Shown here: in pieces, positions 1 to 5,878 of the stretch
How positions within the stretch are numbered: position 1 is the stretch's first letter
How the letters are laid out: each line of letters opens with the position of its first letter
NCBI GenBank assembly: GCA_947474275.1
Contig: CANJHY010000211.1
Span: 1 to 7,108, forward strand
DNA: 7,108 bases
Direction of reading: 5' to 3'
Origin: PALSA-1004 sp947474275
GTDB lineage: Bacteria; Pseudomonadota; Gammaproteobacteria; Burkholderiales; SG8-41
The notes under the pieces: model-generated
What the model was told of the DNA's origin: nothing
The model's database searches: none
The model's input: only the letters and a program-made list of their open reading frames with translations
Made by a program: the position numbers and the translations under genes

Positions 1-386
1 TCGATGCGGCCAAACTGGTGGCGGTCGGCCAGTTCGAGACGTGCGAGTTGCCGGGCTTCAAGATCAGTGCGTTCAAATGGAAGCACCGCGACATCAATCT
101 CTACAAAGCGCTCACCAAGGCGGTCTTCCACGGCAATGCCACCCAATTGTCGTGGGCGTGGTCGAGTGCGACCAACGCGCCGTTTTATTCGCCATACATG
201 GGTTACCACGTCGCCCTGCCGGGCGGCCTGACGGTGTTGAGCTACAACGAGGGTTTCAACACCAAGATTACCGCTCACGAAATCGCCGAAATCGGCGGGC
301 GCTATCGCACCGATGTTCTGCTCGCCGGCATGCCGCTCGAGTTCACGGCCGACGTCGCGCGCGGGGCCGCGGCCAAGGCTGCCTGA
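1..386 (+). CDS. C-terminal part of an unrecognised protein
   Basis: The frame is open from the left edge (reading from base 3) to a TGA at 384-386, giving about 127 residues of a protein whose start lies outside the window. GTG at 18 is an internal valine codon rather than a convincing start, because the frame stays open upstream of it and no Shine-Dalgarno site precedes it. The visible part is soluble-looking, with mixed aromatic and charged residues, a Gly-Gly-Leu-Thr-Val-Leu-Ser-Tyr stretch near the middle and an Ala-rich, lysine-containing tail. The stretch with Leu-Ser-Tyr, followed by a weakly polar segment, faintly recalls the C-terminal domain of wax ester synthase/diacylglycerol acyltransferases. 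That resemblance is too thin for a call, and I do not recognise the family. A hairpin follows about 70 bases downstream, so this is probably the last gene of the unit to the left. Confidence 0.7.
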   Translation, partial: DAAKLVAVGQFETCELPGFKISAFKWKHRDINLYKALTKAVFHGNATQLSWAWSSATNAPFYSPYMGYHVALPGGLTVLSYNEGFNTKITAHEIAEIGGRYRTDVLLAGMPLEFTADVARGAAAKAA

Positions 387-456
387 TTCCGGCGTCATCC
401 CCCGGGGCGTAAGTTTGCGGTAAGCCCCGCCGTTCGCGCGTTCCCCGTCGCTTGAC

Positions 457-491
457 CCGGGGCTATCCTGCCCCCGGATTTCTTGCTTTTT
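457..491 (+). terminator. Candidate intrinsic terminator of the upstream gene
   Basis: CCGGGG (457-462) pairs with CCCCGG (472-477) across a 9-base loop. The stem is followed by a T-rich but interrupted run (478-491). The stem is only 6 bp but all G:C. It would end the transcript of the partial gene on the left. The U-tract is imperfect, so efficiency is uncertain. A second weak pairing, CGGGGC (403-408) with GCCCCG (424-429), lies upstream without a T-tract. Confidence 0.4.
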
Positions 492-512
492 GCCCTTGGG
501 TGGGTATACGAT
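483..512 (+). promoter_or_regulatory. dctP: Possible sigma-70 promoter for the TRAP operon
   Basis: TTGCTT (483-488) could serve as a -35 box. TATACG (505-510, 16-bp spacing) or TACGAT (507-512, 18-bp spacing) could serve as the -10. Matches to consensus are moderate. The position fits, giving a leader of about 50 bases before the dctP-type start at 571. The -35 overlaps the T-rich tail of the preceding hairpin. No operator palindrome is evident. Confidence 0.3.
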
Positions 513-529
513 AGTCCGCGTGTCAAAAA

Positions 530-565
530 TATATCCACCAAAAAAAGTATATCCACCAAAGGAGG
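530..565 (+). repeat. 18-bp tandem duplication in the dctP leader
   Basis: Two adjacent 18-base units, 530-547 and 548-565, match at 15 of 18 positions. The first 13 bases, TATATCCACCAAA, are identical in both. The difference is confined to the last five bases, AAAAG in the first copy and GGAGG in the second, so only the second copy carries the Shine-Dalgarno sequence. The unit is AT-rich compared with the surrounding DNA. It could be a replicated leader segment or a pair of direct-repeat protein-binding sites. Confidence 0.85.
558..565 (+). promoter_or_regulatory. dctP: Strong ribosome binding site of the dctP-type gene
   Basis: AAAGGAGG ends 5 bases before ATG 571, a near-ideal Shine-Dalgarno match and spacing. 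It fixes the start at 571. The same frame is open from TTG 490, but that longer version would add 27 residues encoded by the leader repeat and has no ribosome binding site. Confidence 0.85.
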
Positions 566-570
566 CCACC

Positions 571-1740
571 ATGAGCAAAGATCTTAAGAAATCTACGCAG
601 GCGCAGCCTGACGCATCGAAGCGCAAGTTCTTGCGCGGCGCAACTGCCGCAACCGCAGGCGCCGCTTTGGCGTTCCCGATGATCGCGCTGGGCCAGACCA
701 CGCCGATCAGCATGCGCTGGCAGAGCACGTGGCCGGCCAAGGACATCTTCCACGAGTACGCGCTCGATTTCGCCAAGAAGGTCAACGACATGACCGGCGG
801 CGAACTGAAGATCGACGTGCTGCCAGCGGGCGCCGTGGTACCGGCGTTCGGGATGTTGGAAGCCGTGGCCAAGGGCACGCTGGATGGCGGACACGGGGTG
901 TTGGGCTACAACTACGGCAAGCAGAACGCGCTGGCGCTGTGGAATTCCGGCCCGGCGTTCGGCATGGACGCCAACATGTTGCTTTCCTGGCACAAGTACG
1001 GCGGCGGCCAGGAACTGCTCGCCAAACTCTACAATTCCATCGGTATCTCCACGGTGCAGTCGTTCCTCTACGGCCCGATGGCGACGCAGCCGCTGGGCTG
1101 GTTCAAAAAGCCGATCACCAAGACGGCGGATTTCAAGGGCCTCAAGTTCCGCACCAACGGCCTGGCGATCGATTTGTTCACCGCCATGGGCGCTGCGGTC
1201 AACGCGCTGCCCGGCGGCGAGATCGTGCCGGCCATGGACCGCGGCCTGCTGGATGCGGCCGAGTTCAACAACGCCACCTCCGACCGGCTGCTCGGTTTCC
1301 CCGACGTGTCCAAGGTGTGCATGCTGCAGAGCTACCACCAGAGCGCCGAGACCTTCGAGATCATCTTCAACAAGCCGAAGTACGACGCGCTGCCGGCGAA
1401 AATGAAGGCGATCATCGCCAATGCCGTGGAAGCTGCGTCCGCCGACATGTCCTGGAAGGCGATCGACCGCTATTCCAAGGATTACATCGAGCTGCAGGTC
1501 AAGGACAAGGTCAAGTTCTACAAGACTCCGGATGCGGTGCTGGCGGACCAGCTCAAGCTGTGGGACGCGATCGTGGAAAAGAAATCGAGCGAAAATGCTT
1601 TGTTCAAGGAAATCGCCGCGTCACAAAAGGTTTTCGCCGAGCGCGCGTCGAAATGGGACCAGGACACTTACGTCAGCCGCAAGATGGCGGTGAATTACTT
1701 CTTCGGTGCGAAAAAGGCTGAAGCCAAGAAGAAGGCGTAA
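571..1740 (+). CDS. dctP: TRAP transporter substrate-binding protein (DctP/TakP family)
   Basis: The protein has 389 residues. It is the periplasmic receptor of a tripartite ATP-independent transporter: it captures an organic anion and hands it to the QM permease. Residues 16-23 read SKRKFLRG, a Tat-like motif with Lys-Arg instead of Arg-Arg, followed by an Ala-rich hydrophobic stretch (24-41) and a likely cleavage site before Gln42. The mature part follows the TakP layout: an early aromatic strand (residues 48-54), G-rich ligand-lobe segments (85-116) and WHKYGGG (140-146). Next come GLKFRTNG with Arg194, the position of the family's carboxylate-binding arginine, and DAAEF with Glu231, where TakP has Glu-Trp near its metal site. 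Phe232 replaces the Trp. The C-terminus is lysine-rich. The TakP relationship suggests 2-oxo acids or related monocarboxylates as ligands, but this is inferred. A terminator hairpin follows the gene, before dctQ. Confidence 0.93.
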   Translation: MSKDLKKSTQAQPDASKRKFLRGATAATAGAALAFPMIALGQTTPISMRWQSTWPAKDIFHEYALDFAKKVNDMTGGELKIDVLPAGAVVPAFGMLEAVAKGTLDGGHGVLGYNYGKQNALALWNSGPAFGMDANMLLSWHKYGGGQELLAKLYNSIGISTVQSFLYGPMATQPLGWFKKPITKTADFKGLKFRTNGLAIDLFTAMGAAVNALPGGEIVPAMDRGLLDAAEFNNATSDRLLGFPDVSKVCMLQSYHQSAETFEIIFNKPKYDALPAKMKAIIANAVEAASADMSWKAIDRYSKDYIELQVKDKVKFYKTPDAVLADQLKLWDAIVEKKSSENALFKEIAASQKVFAERASKWDQDTYVSRKMAVNYFFGAKKAEAKKKA

Positions 1741-1762
1741 CGTCTTATTCGTAATAACAGTC

Positions 1763-1801
1763 ATCGGCCATCCGGGCAGTGTCCGGGTGGCCGATTTTTT
1801 T
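1763..1801 (+). terminator. Intrinsic terminator/attenuator between dctP and dctQ
   Basis: ATCGGCCATCCGG (1763-1775) pairs with CCGGGTGGCCGAT (1783-1795) over 13 base pairs, with one T-G wobble, around a 7-base loop. A run of seven T (1795-1801) follows directly. This is a strong intrinsic terminator inside the TRAP operon. It most likely lets the binding protein be made in excess over the permease, with read-through supplying dctQM. It ends 13 bases before the dctQ start. Confidence 0.88.
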
Positions 1802-1814
1802 AGCAGGGCGGAAT

Positions 1815-2441
1815 ATGCAGAAACTGCTTCTCACCATCGACAAAATGAGCACTTTTGTCGGTCAATCGTTTTCCTGGTTGATCGTTTCGCTCACTTTCTT
1901 CATCTCCTGGGAAGTGTTCTCGCGCTACGTGCTGGACGCCCCGCATCCCTATGCTTACGATGCCATGATCCAGATGTACGGGACGCTGTTCATGATGGCG
2001 GGCGCGTATACGCTGGCAAAAAACGGCCATGTGCGCGGCGACGTGCTCTACGGTTTTTTTCCGCCGCGCCTGCAGGCGGGCCTCGACCTCACGCTCTACC
2101 TGCTGTTCTTCATTCCCGGGGTAGTGGCGTTTGTGTGGGCCGGCTATAACTATGCCGCAGAGTCGTGGGTCATCAACGAGCATTCGAATGTCACCGCCGA
2201 CGGCCCGCCGGTCTATCCGTTCAAGACCATCATTCCGGTCGCCGGCGCGTTCATTTTGGTGCAGGGCATCGTCGAAATCATCCGTTGCGTGATCTGCTTA
2301 AAGCAGGGCGAGTGGCCGTCGCGCGCGGAAGACGTCCAGGAAGTAGACGTCGACAAGTTGAAACAGATGGTTAACGTCAAGGACGAGGATATCGCCAAGC
2401 TCGATGCCTACGTGGTCAAACAAGCGGGGAGTCACCAGTGA
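1815..2441 (+). CDS. dctQ: TRAP transporter small permease (DctQ family)
   Basis: The protein has 208 residues, within or slightly above the usual size for DctQ subunits. It is an inner-membrane partner that binds the large permease and takes part in receptor docking. Four hydrophobic segments are visible, roughly residues 14-31, 50-68, 89-110 and 138-158. Family hallmarks are WEVFSRYVL (32-40) at the end of the first helix and NGHVRGDVLY (70-79) after the second. The C-terminal 45 or so residues are charged and probably cytoplasmic. ATG 1815 was chosen because a modest AGGG lies 6 bases upstream. A GTG at 1779 in the same frame would place the start inside the terminator hairpin. The stop codon overlaps the dctM start (GTGA), indicating translational coupling. 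Confidence 0.9.
   Translation: MQKLLLTIDKMSTFVGQSFSWLIVSLTFFISWEVFSRYVLDAPHPYAYDAMIQMYGTLFMMAGAYTLAKNGHVRGDVLYGFFPPRLQAGLDLTLYLLFFIPGVVAFVWAGYNYAAESWVINEHSNVTADGPPVYPFKTIIPVAGAFILVQGIVEIIRCVICLKQGEWPSRAEDVQEVDVDKLKQMVNVKDEDIAKLDAYVVKQAGSHQ
2426..2441 (+). promoter_or_regulatory. dctM: Ribosome binding site and GTGA stop/start overlap of dctQ-dctM
   Basis: GGGGAG (2426-2431) lies 6 bases before GTG 2438. The GTG overlaps the dctQ TGA (2439-2441) by the shared bases of GTGA. The overlap and spacing support GTG 2438 as the start and suggest coupled translation of the two permease subunits. Confidence 0.75.
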
Positions 2442-4459
2442 GAAAAGAAGTCTGGTTCGGCCTGTCGATCATGGCCGCGGTGGTGATCATGGTGTTCGTG
2501 CTGATGCCGGCACCGTCGCAGATGACCAACGGCCATTTGGGTCTTTTGATGCTGGCGCTGATCGTGGTGGGCATCATGCTCGGTTTTCCCACGGCGTTCA
2601 CGCTGATGGGGATGGGGGTGTTTTTCGGCTGGATCGCCTATCGCAGCGTGAACCCGGCGCTCGCCAACCAGCAGATTCTCGACCTGATGGTGCAGCGCGC
2701 CTATTCGGTGATGTCCAACGACGTGCTGATCGCGATCCCGCTGTTCGTGTTCATGGGCTATCTGGTCGAACGCGCGGCGCTGATCAACCGCCTGTTCAAG
2801 AGCCTGCATCTGGCGACGGCGCGCATACCGGGCGCACTCGCGGTGGCGACCATCGTCACCTGTGCAATTTTCGCCACCGCGACCGGCATCGTCGGTGCGG
2901 TGGTGACATTGATGGGGCTGCTTGCATTCCCGGCGATGCTCAAAGCGGGATACAACACCAAGGTGGCGGCCGGTGCGATTACCGCCGGGGGGTGCCTCGG
3001 CATCCTGATTCCGCCCTCGGTGCTGCTGATCGTGTATGGCGCAGTCGCGGGGGTGTCGGTGGTGAAACTGTACGCAGGTGCCTTCGGCCCCGGTTTCATG
3101 CTCGCTGGCCTGTACATAGGCTACGTTATCGTGCTCGCGAAATTGAGGCCCGACCTCATGCCGCCGCTGCCCATGGAAGAGCGGGGGGTGGCTCTGCCGC
3201 CCTTTGCACAGAAGCTGTCGCCACGCGGCAGCAATGCGCTGGCCGGGCTCTGGCATGGGCTCACCGGAACCGGTGTCGCCGGCGTCAAGAAAAGCACGGT
3301 ACTCGGGCAGCTCTTCATCACGCTGCTTCCGGCGCTGTTCTTCGTTGCGGCACTGGGCGCGACCTGGCAATTGGCGACCGCGCCTGAGGCGGTGGTTGAC
3401 ACGAGTGGGTTGGTCCAAGCGGGAGGAGGCATAGTCGAGGATGTTAAGGAGGAATCGACCGAACTCATCGGTCAAGCAGAGGCGGACGCGGGAGGGCTCA
3501 AGGAACCACCGCCCGACGGAGGTCTCAAGGAGCCGCCGGCCGAGGGGGTGAAAGAAGCCGCCGCGCCGGCCGCCGCGGAGGCGGCGAAGCCGGAGGTCGT
3601 CACGCAGGCGGCACCGGCCGCGAATCTCGAGCGGGACGCGACGCCGCTCTGGTTCTGGATCACGCTCGGCGTCTGCGTTGCGGGGCTCGCGCTGCTCTAT
3701 TGGCTCTGGAACTGGGTACGGCTCGAGGTGTTCAAGATGCTGCTCACCTCGTTCTTCCCGCTGGCGCTGCTGATACTCGCGGTGCTCGGTTCCATCGTAT
3801 TCGGCCTGGCAACGCCCACCGAGGCGGCGGCGGTCGGCGCGTTCGGCGGATGCATACTCGCTGCGGCGTATCGCTTCCTCACCCACCTGCGTGAAGCCGC
3901 GCCCGGCGGCCACAATCTCGGCGGCACCGTCTGGACCACCCTGAAAGATCTCGGCGGCATCGTCAAGGAATCGTCGTTCCTCACCGCCAAGACCAGTGCG
4001 ATGGTGTGCTGGCTGTTCGTGGGTTCGTCGATTTTCTCGGCGTCGTTCGCCCTGCTTGGCGGGCAGGAGATCATCAATCAGTGGGTGCTGTCGCTCGATA
4101 TGACGCCGGTGCAGTTCATGGTGCTCGCGCAGATCATCATTTTCCTGCTGGGCTGGCCGCTCGAATGGACCGAGATCATCGTCATCTTCATGCCGATATT
4201 CATCCCGCTGCTGCCGCATTTCAATATCGACCCGCTGTTTTTCGGGCTCTTGGTCGCACTCAACCTGCAGACCGCGTTCTTGAGCCCGCCGGTGGCGATG
4301 GCGGCGTTCTACCTGAAGGGCGTGTCGCCGCCGCATGTGACGCTGAACCAGATCTTCATGGGCATGATGCCGTTCATGGTGATCCAGGTGGTCGCGCTCG
4401 TCCTGCTCTACACGTTCCCGGCCATCGGTTTGTGGCTGCCGAGCGTGCTATACAAATAG
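2438..4459 (+). CDS. dctM: TRAP transporter large permease (DctM family) with large central insertion
   Basis: The protein has 673 residues against about 430 for a typical DctM. It is the inner-membrane subunit that moves the substrate, usually with sodium. The N-terminal half is canonical: hydrophobic segments at about 5-22 and 28-62, a conserved loop and helix region (90-180), and GILIPPS (188-194), the family signature. The C-terminal half is also canonical: GLATPTEAAA (456-465), EWTEIIVIFMPIFIPLL (576-592) and a closing SPP-containing helix region. Between about residues 240 and 430 is extra material: a polar stretch, a hydrophobic segment (290-312), a Pro/Ala/Glu/Gly-rich linker (about 321-400) with GGLKEPP repeats, and another aromatic hydrophobic segment (403-426). 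The frame runs through without interruption, so this is an expanded protein, not a frameshift. It starts at GTG, overlaps dctQ by 4 bases and is followed by a terminator. TakP-like partners suggest the 2-oxo acid, mannitol or chloroaromatic type of TRAP permease; the substrate is not shown. Confidence 0.92.
   Translation: MRKEVWFGLSIMAAVVIMVFVLMPAPSQMTNGHLGLLMLALIVVGIMLGFPTAFTLMGMGVFFGWIAYRSVNPALANQQILDLMVQRAYSVMSNDVLIAIPLFVFMGYLVERAALINRLFKSLHLATARIPGALAVATIVTCAIFATATGIVGAVVTLMGLLAFPAMLKAGYNTKVAAGAITAGGCLGILIPPSVLLIVYGAVAGVSVVKLYAGAFGPGFMLAGLYIGYVIVLAKLRPDLMPPLPMEERGVALPPFAQKLSPRGSNALAGLWHGLTGTGVAGVKKSTVLGQLFITLLPALFFVAALGATWQLATAPEAVVDTSGLVQAGGGIVEDVKEESTELIGQAEADAGGLKEPPPDGGLKEPPAEGVKEAAAPAAAEAAKPEVVTQAAPAANLERDATPLWFWITLGVCVAGLALLYWLWNWVRLEVFKMLLTSFFPLALLILAVLGSIVFGLATPTEAAAVGAFGGCILAAAYRFLTHLREAAPGGHNLGGTVWTTLKDLGGIVKESSFLTAKTSAMVCWLFVGSSIFSASFALLGGQEIINQWVLSLDMTPVQFMVLAQIIIFLLGWPLEWTEIIVIFMPIFIPLLPHFNIDPLFFGLLVALNLQTAFLSPPVAMAAFYLKGVSPPHVTLNQIFMGMMPFMVIQVVALVLLYTFPAIGLWLPSVLYK
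3491..3544 (+). repeat. 27-bp in-frame tandem repeat in the dctM linker
   Basis: Two adjacent 27-base units (3491-3517 and 3518-3544) match at 22 of 27 positions and encode GGLKEPPPD and GGLKEPPAE (residues 352-369). A degenerate third unit, GVKEAAAP, follows at residues 370-377. Most differences are at third codon positions, so the repeat is held at protein level or is not very recent. The unit lies in the low-complexity linker of the large permease. Confidence 0.8.
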
Positions 4460-4491
4460 CGTTTGCCAAAAAGAGCCGCACAATGTCATTG

Positions 4492-4523
4492 CAGGGCAGC
4501 GCAGGCGCTGCCCTGTTTTTTTT
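4492..4523 (+). terminator. Intrinsic terminator after the TRAP operon
   Basis: CAGGGCAGCG (4492-4501) pairs perfectly with CGCTGCCCTG (4506-4515) around the tetraloop CAGG, and eight T follow (4516-4523). This is a textbook intrinsic terminator 32 bases after the dctM stop. It ends only 6 bases before the MFS gene start. Confidence 0.92.
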
Positions 4524-4529
4524 CGATGC

Positions 4530-5804
4530 ATGAATCCGCATACTGACAGCGCGCAAACGCGCTCGCTCGCATGGTGGCGCTGGAGCGCGCTGGCGCTCAC
4601 CTGTTGCGCATTTTTCATTTCGTTTTTTCATCGTGTGTCGACCGGCGCGATCGCGGGCGATCTGCAGCATGAATTCGCCATCGGCGCAGCGGCGCTGGGC
4701 ACGCTGGGCGCAACTTACTTTTATGTTTATGCGCTGATGCAGGTGCCGTCCGGCGTGCTTGCCGACACGCTCGGCCCGCGCGTCACGCTTGCGATCGGCA
4801 TGTTGATAGCGGGCGCCGGCTCGATCGCCTACGGGCTCGCCGGGAATTTCACGGCGGCGGCGATTGCGCGCATGCTCGCGGGCCTCGGTGTCTCGGTGGT
4901 ATTCGTCTGCATGCTCAAGTTGTGCGCCGGCTGGTTCCACGAGCGGCGTTTTGCGACGGCCGTGGGCGCCGCCAACGTCGCCGGCATCGCCGGCGCGCTG
5001 GCCGCGACCGCGCCGCTGGCGTGGCTGATTACCGTGGTGTCGTGGCGCAGCGTATTCGTTGCGCTGGGCGTCGCGTCGCTGGCCCTCGCGCTGGGGATCT
5101 GGCTGTTCGTGCGCGAAGCGCCGCACGTTGCCGGCGCCAACGCCGCTACCGGTGACTGGCGGCGTGCGCTGGCGGCGGTCGCCACCAATCCGGCGACCTG
5201 GCCGCCGTTCTGGGTCAACGTCGGTATTTCCGGCGCGTACATGACGTTCATCGGTTTGTGGGCGACGCCTTTCCTCGTCCACGCGCACGGCCTTACCCCG
5301 CTCGCGGCGGGGCGCTGCACGGCGCTGATACTGATTACGTTCGCTGTCAGTGCCCCGCTGATAGGCTGGTTGTCGGATCGTCTTGGCGTGCGCCGACCGC
5401 TGGTGATTGCGTCCGCAGTGGCCTATAGCGCCGTCGGCCTGATGTGGCTGGCGCTGCCCATCCCGAGCGCGAACGGTACCGTCGTTGCGGCGCTGCTCAC
5501 CGGGCTCGCGGTGCCGGGCTTCACGCTCACGTGGTCGCTCGCCAAGGAAGTGAATCCGCCGGAGCGCGCCGGCATGGCGATCGCGATCGCCAATATCGGC
5601 GGCTTCATCGCCTCCGGCCTGCTCCAGCCGCTGGTTGGCTGGGTAGTCGATCACGGCGCCGGCATGGTCGCGGGCGGCAGCGCCGATGCGTACCGGCTCG
5701 GCATAGGCGTGCTGGTTGCGTGGTCGCTGATCGGCGTCGTTGCCGCGTGCCGGCTCACCGAGACGCGCTGCCGCAATATCTGGCGCGCATCTGCCGCGAC
5801 CTGA
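4530..5804 (+). CDS. Major facilitator superfamily (MFS) permease
   Basis: The protein has 424 residues and about twelve hydrophobic segments, the standard MFS size. It is an inner-membrane secondary transporter. The loop between helices 2 and 3 carries the MFS motif A form GVLADTLGPR (75-84), with Asp79 and Arg84. The equivalent loop of the second half is GWLSDRLGVRR (279-289). FFHRVSTG (32-39) at the end of helix 1 and YFYVYALMQVPSG (63-75) in helix 2 resemble organic-anion or sugar-acid permeases of the superfamily, but no substrate can be assigned. ATG 4530 is the only start that keeps the whole first helix. It has no Shine-Dalgarno sequence, since the terminator T-tract occupies that place. 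A 6-codon out-of-frame reading frame starts 4 bases earlier (4526-4546). The next gene, a 2-hydroxyacid dehydrogenase, suggests an organic-acid substrate only by proximity. Confidence 0.88.
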   Translation: MNPHTDSAQTRSLAWWRWSALALTCCAFFISFFHRVSTGAIAGDLQHEFAIGAAALGTLGATYFYVYALMQVPSGVLADTLGPRVTLAIGMLIAGAGSIAYGLAGNFTAAAIARMLAGLGVSVVFVCMLKLCAGWFHERRFATAVGAANVAGIAGALAATAPLAWLITVVSWRSVFVALGVASLALALGIWLFVREAPHVAGANAATGDWRRALAAVATNPATWPPFWVNVGISGAYMTFIGLWATPFLVHAHGLTPLAAGRCTALILITFAVSAPLIGWLSDRLGVRRPLVIASAVAYSAVGLMWLALPIPSANGTVVAALLTGLAVPGFTLTWSLAKEVNPPERAGMAIAIANIGGFIASGLLQPLVGWVVDHGAGMVAGGSADAYRLGIGVLVAWSLIGVVAACRLTETRCRNIWRASAAT

Positions 5805-5832
5805 TTGGCGCCATCGCGCGCTATGCGATAAT
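5805..5832 (+). promoter_or_regulatory. Probable extended -10 promoter for the dehydrogenase gene
   Basis: GATAAT (5827-5832) matches the -10 consensus at 5 of 6 positions and is preceded by TGC, an extended -10 element. TTGGCG (5805-5810) stands 16 bp upstream as a moderate -35. Transcription would begin near 5839, giving a leader of about 40 bases. The elements begin right after the MFS stop codon. Confidence 0.55.
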
Positions 5833-5868
5833 CGGTGCTCAATAAAATTCTGCGCTCGCTCCAGCCAC

Positions 5869-5872
5869 AGGA
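5869..5872 (+). promoter_or_regulatory. Ribosome binding site of the dehydrogenase gene
   Basis: AGGA at 5869-5872 is 6 bases before ATG 5879 and supports that start, which also gives the family's usual N-terminal strand (KILVTR). Confidence 0.6.
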
Positions 5873-5878
5873 TCTGCA

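Noticed and set aside
452..469. TTGACC and TATCCT as a promoter pair
   Set aside because: Only 6 bp separate the two elements, far too short for a -35/-10 pair, and both lie in a hairpin.
490..570. Upstream extension of the dctP-type protein from TTG 490
   Set aside because: There is no ribosome binding site there. The added residues are encoded by the leader repeat, and ATG 571 has an ideal Shine-Dalgarno and leaves the Tat-like leader in place.
1779..1814. GTG 1779 as the start of dctQ
   Set aside because: It lies within the loop region of the terminator hairpin and lacks a Shine-Dalgarno. ATG 1815 has AGGG at good spacing and gives a normal N-terminus.
3398..3637. Low-complexity linker as evidence that dctM is two genes joined by a frameshift
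   Set aside because: The frame is continuous with normal codon use on both sides. The linker encodes an ordered repeat, and no separate start or stop is placed as expected for two genes.
2432..4336. 634-residue open frame on the minus strand opposite dctM
   Set aside because: Its Arg/His/Glu-rich composition is typical of the antisense of GC-rich membrane-protein genes, it has no recognisable domain, and it lies opposite a well-supported gene.
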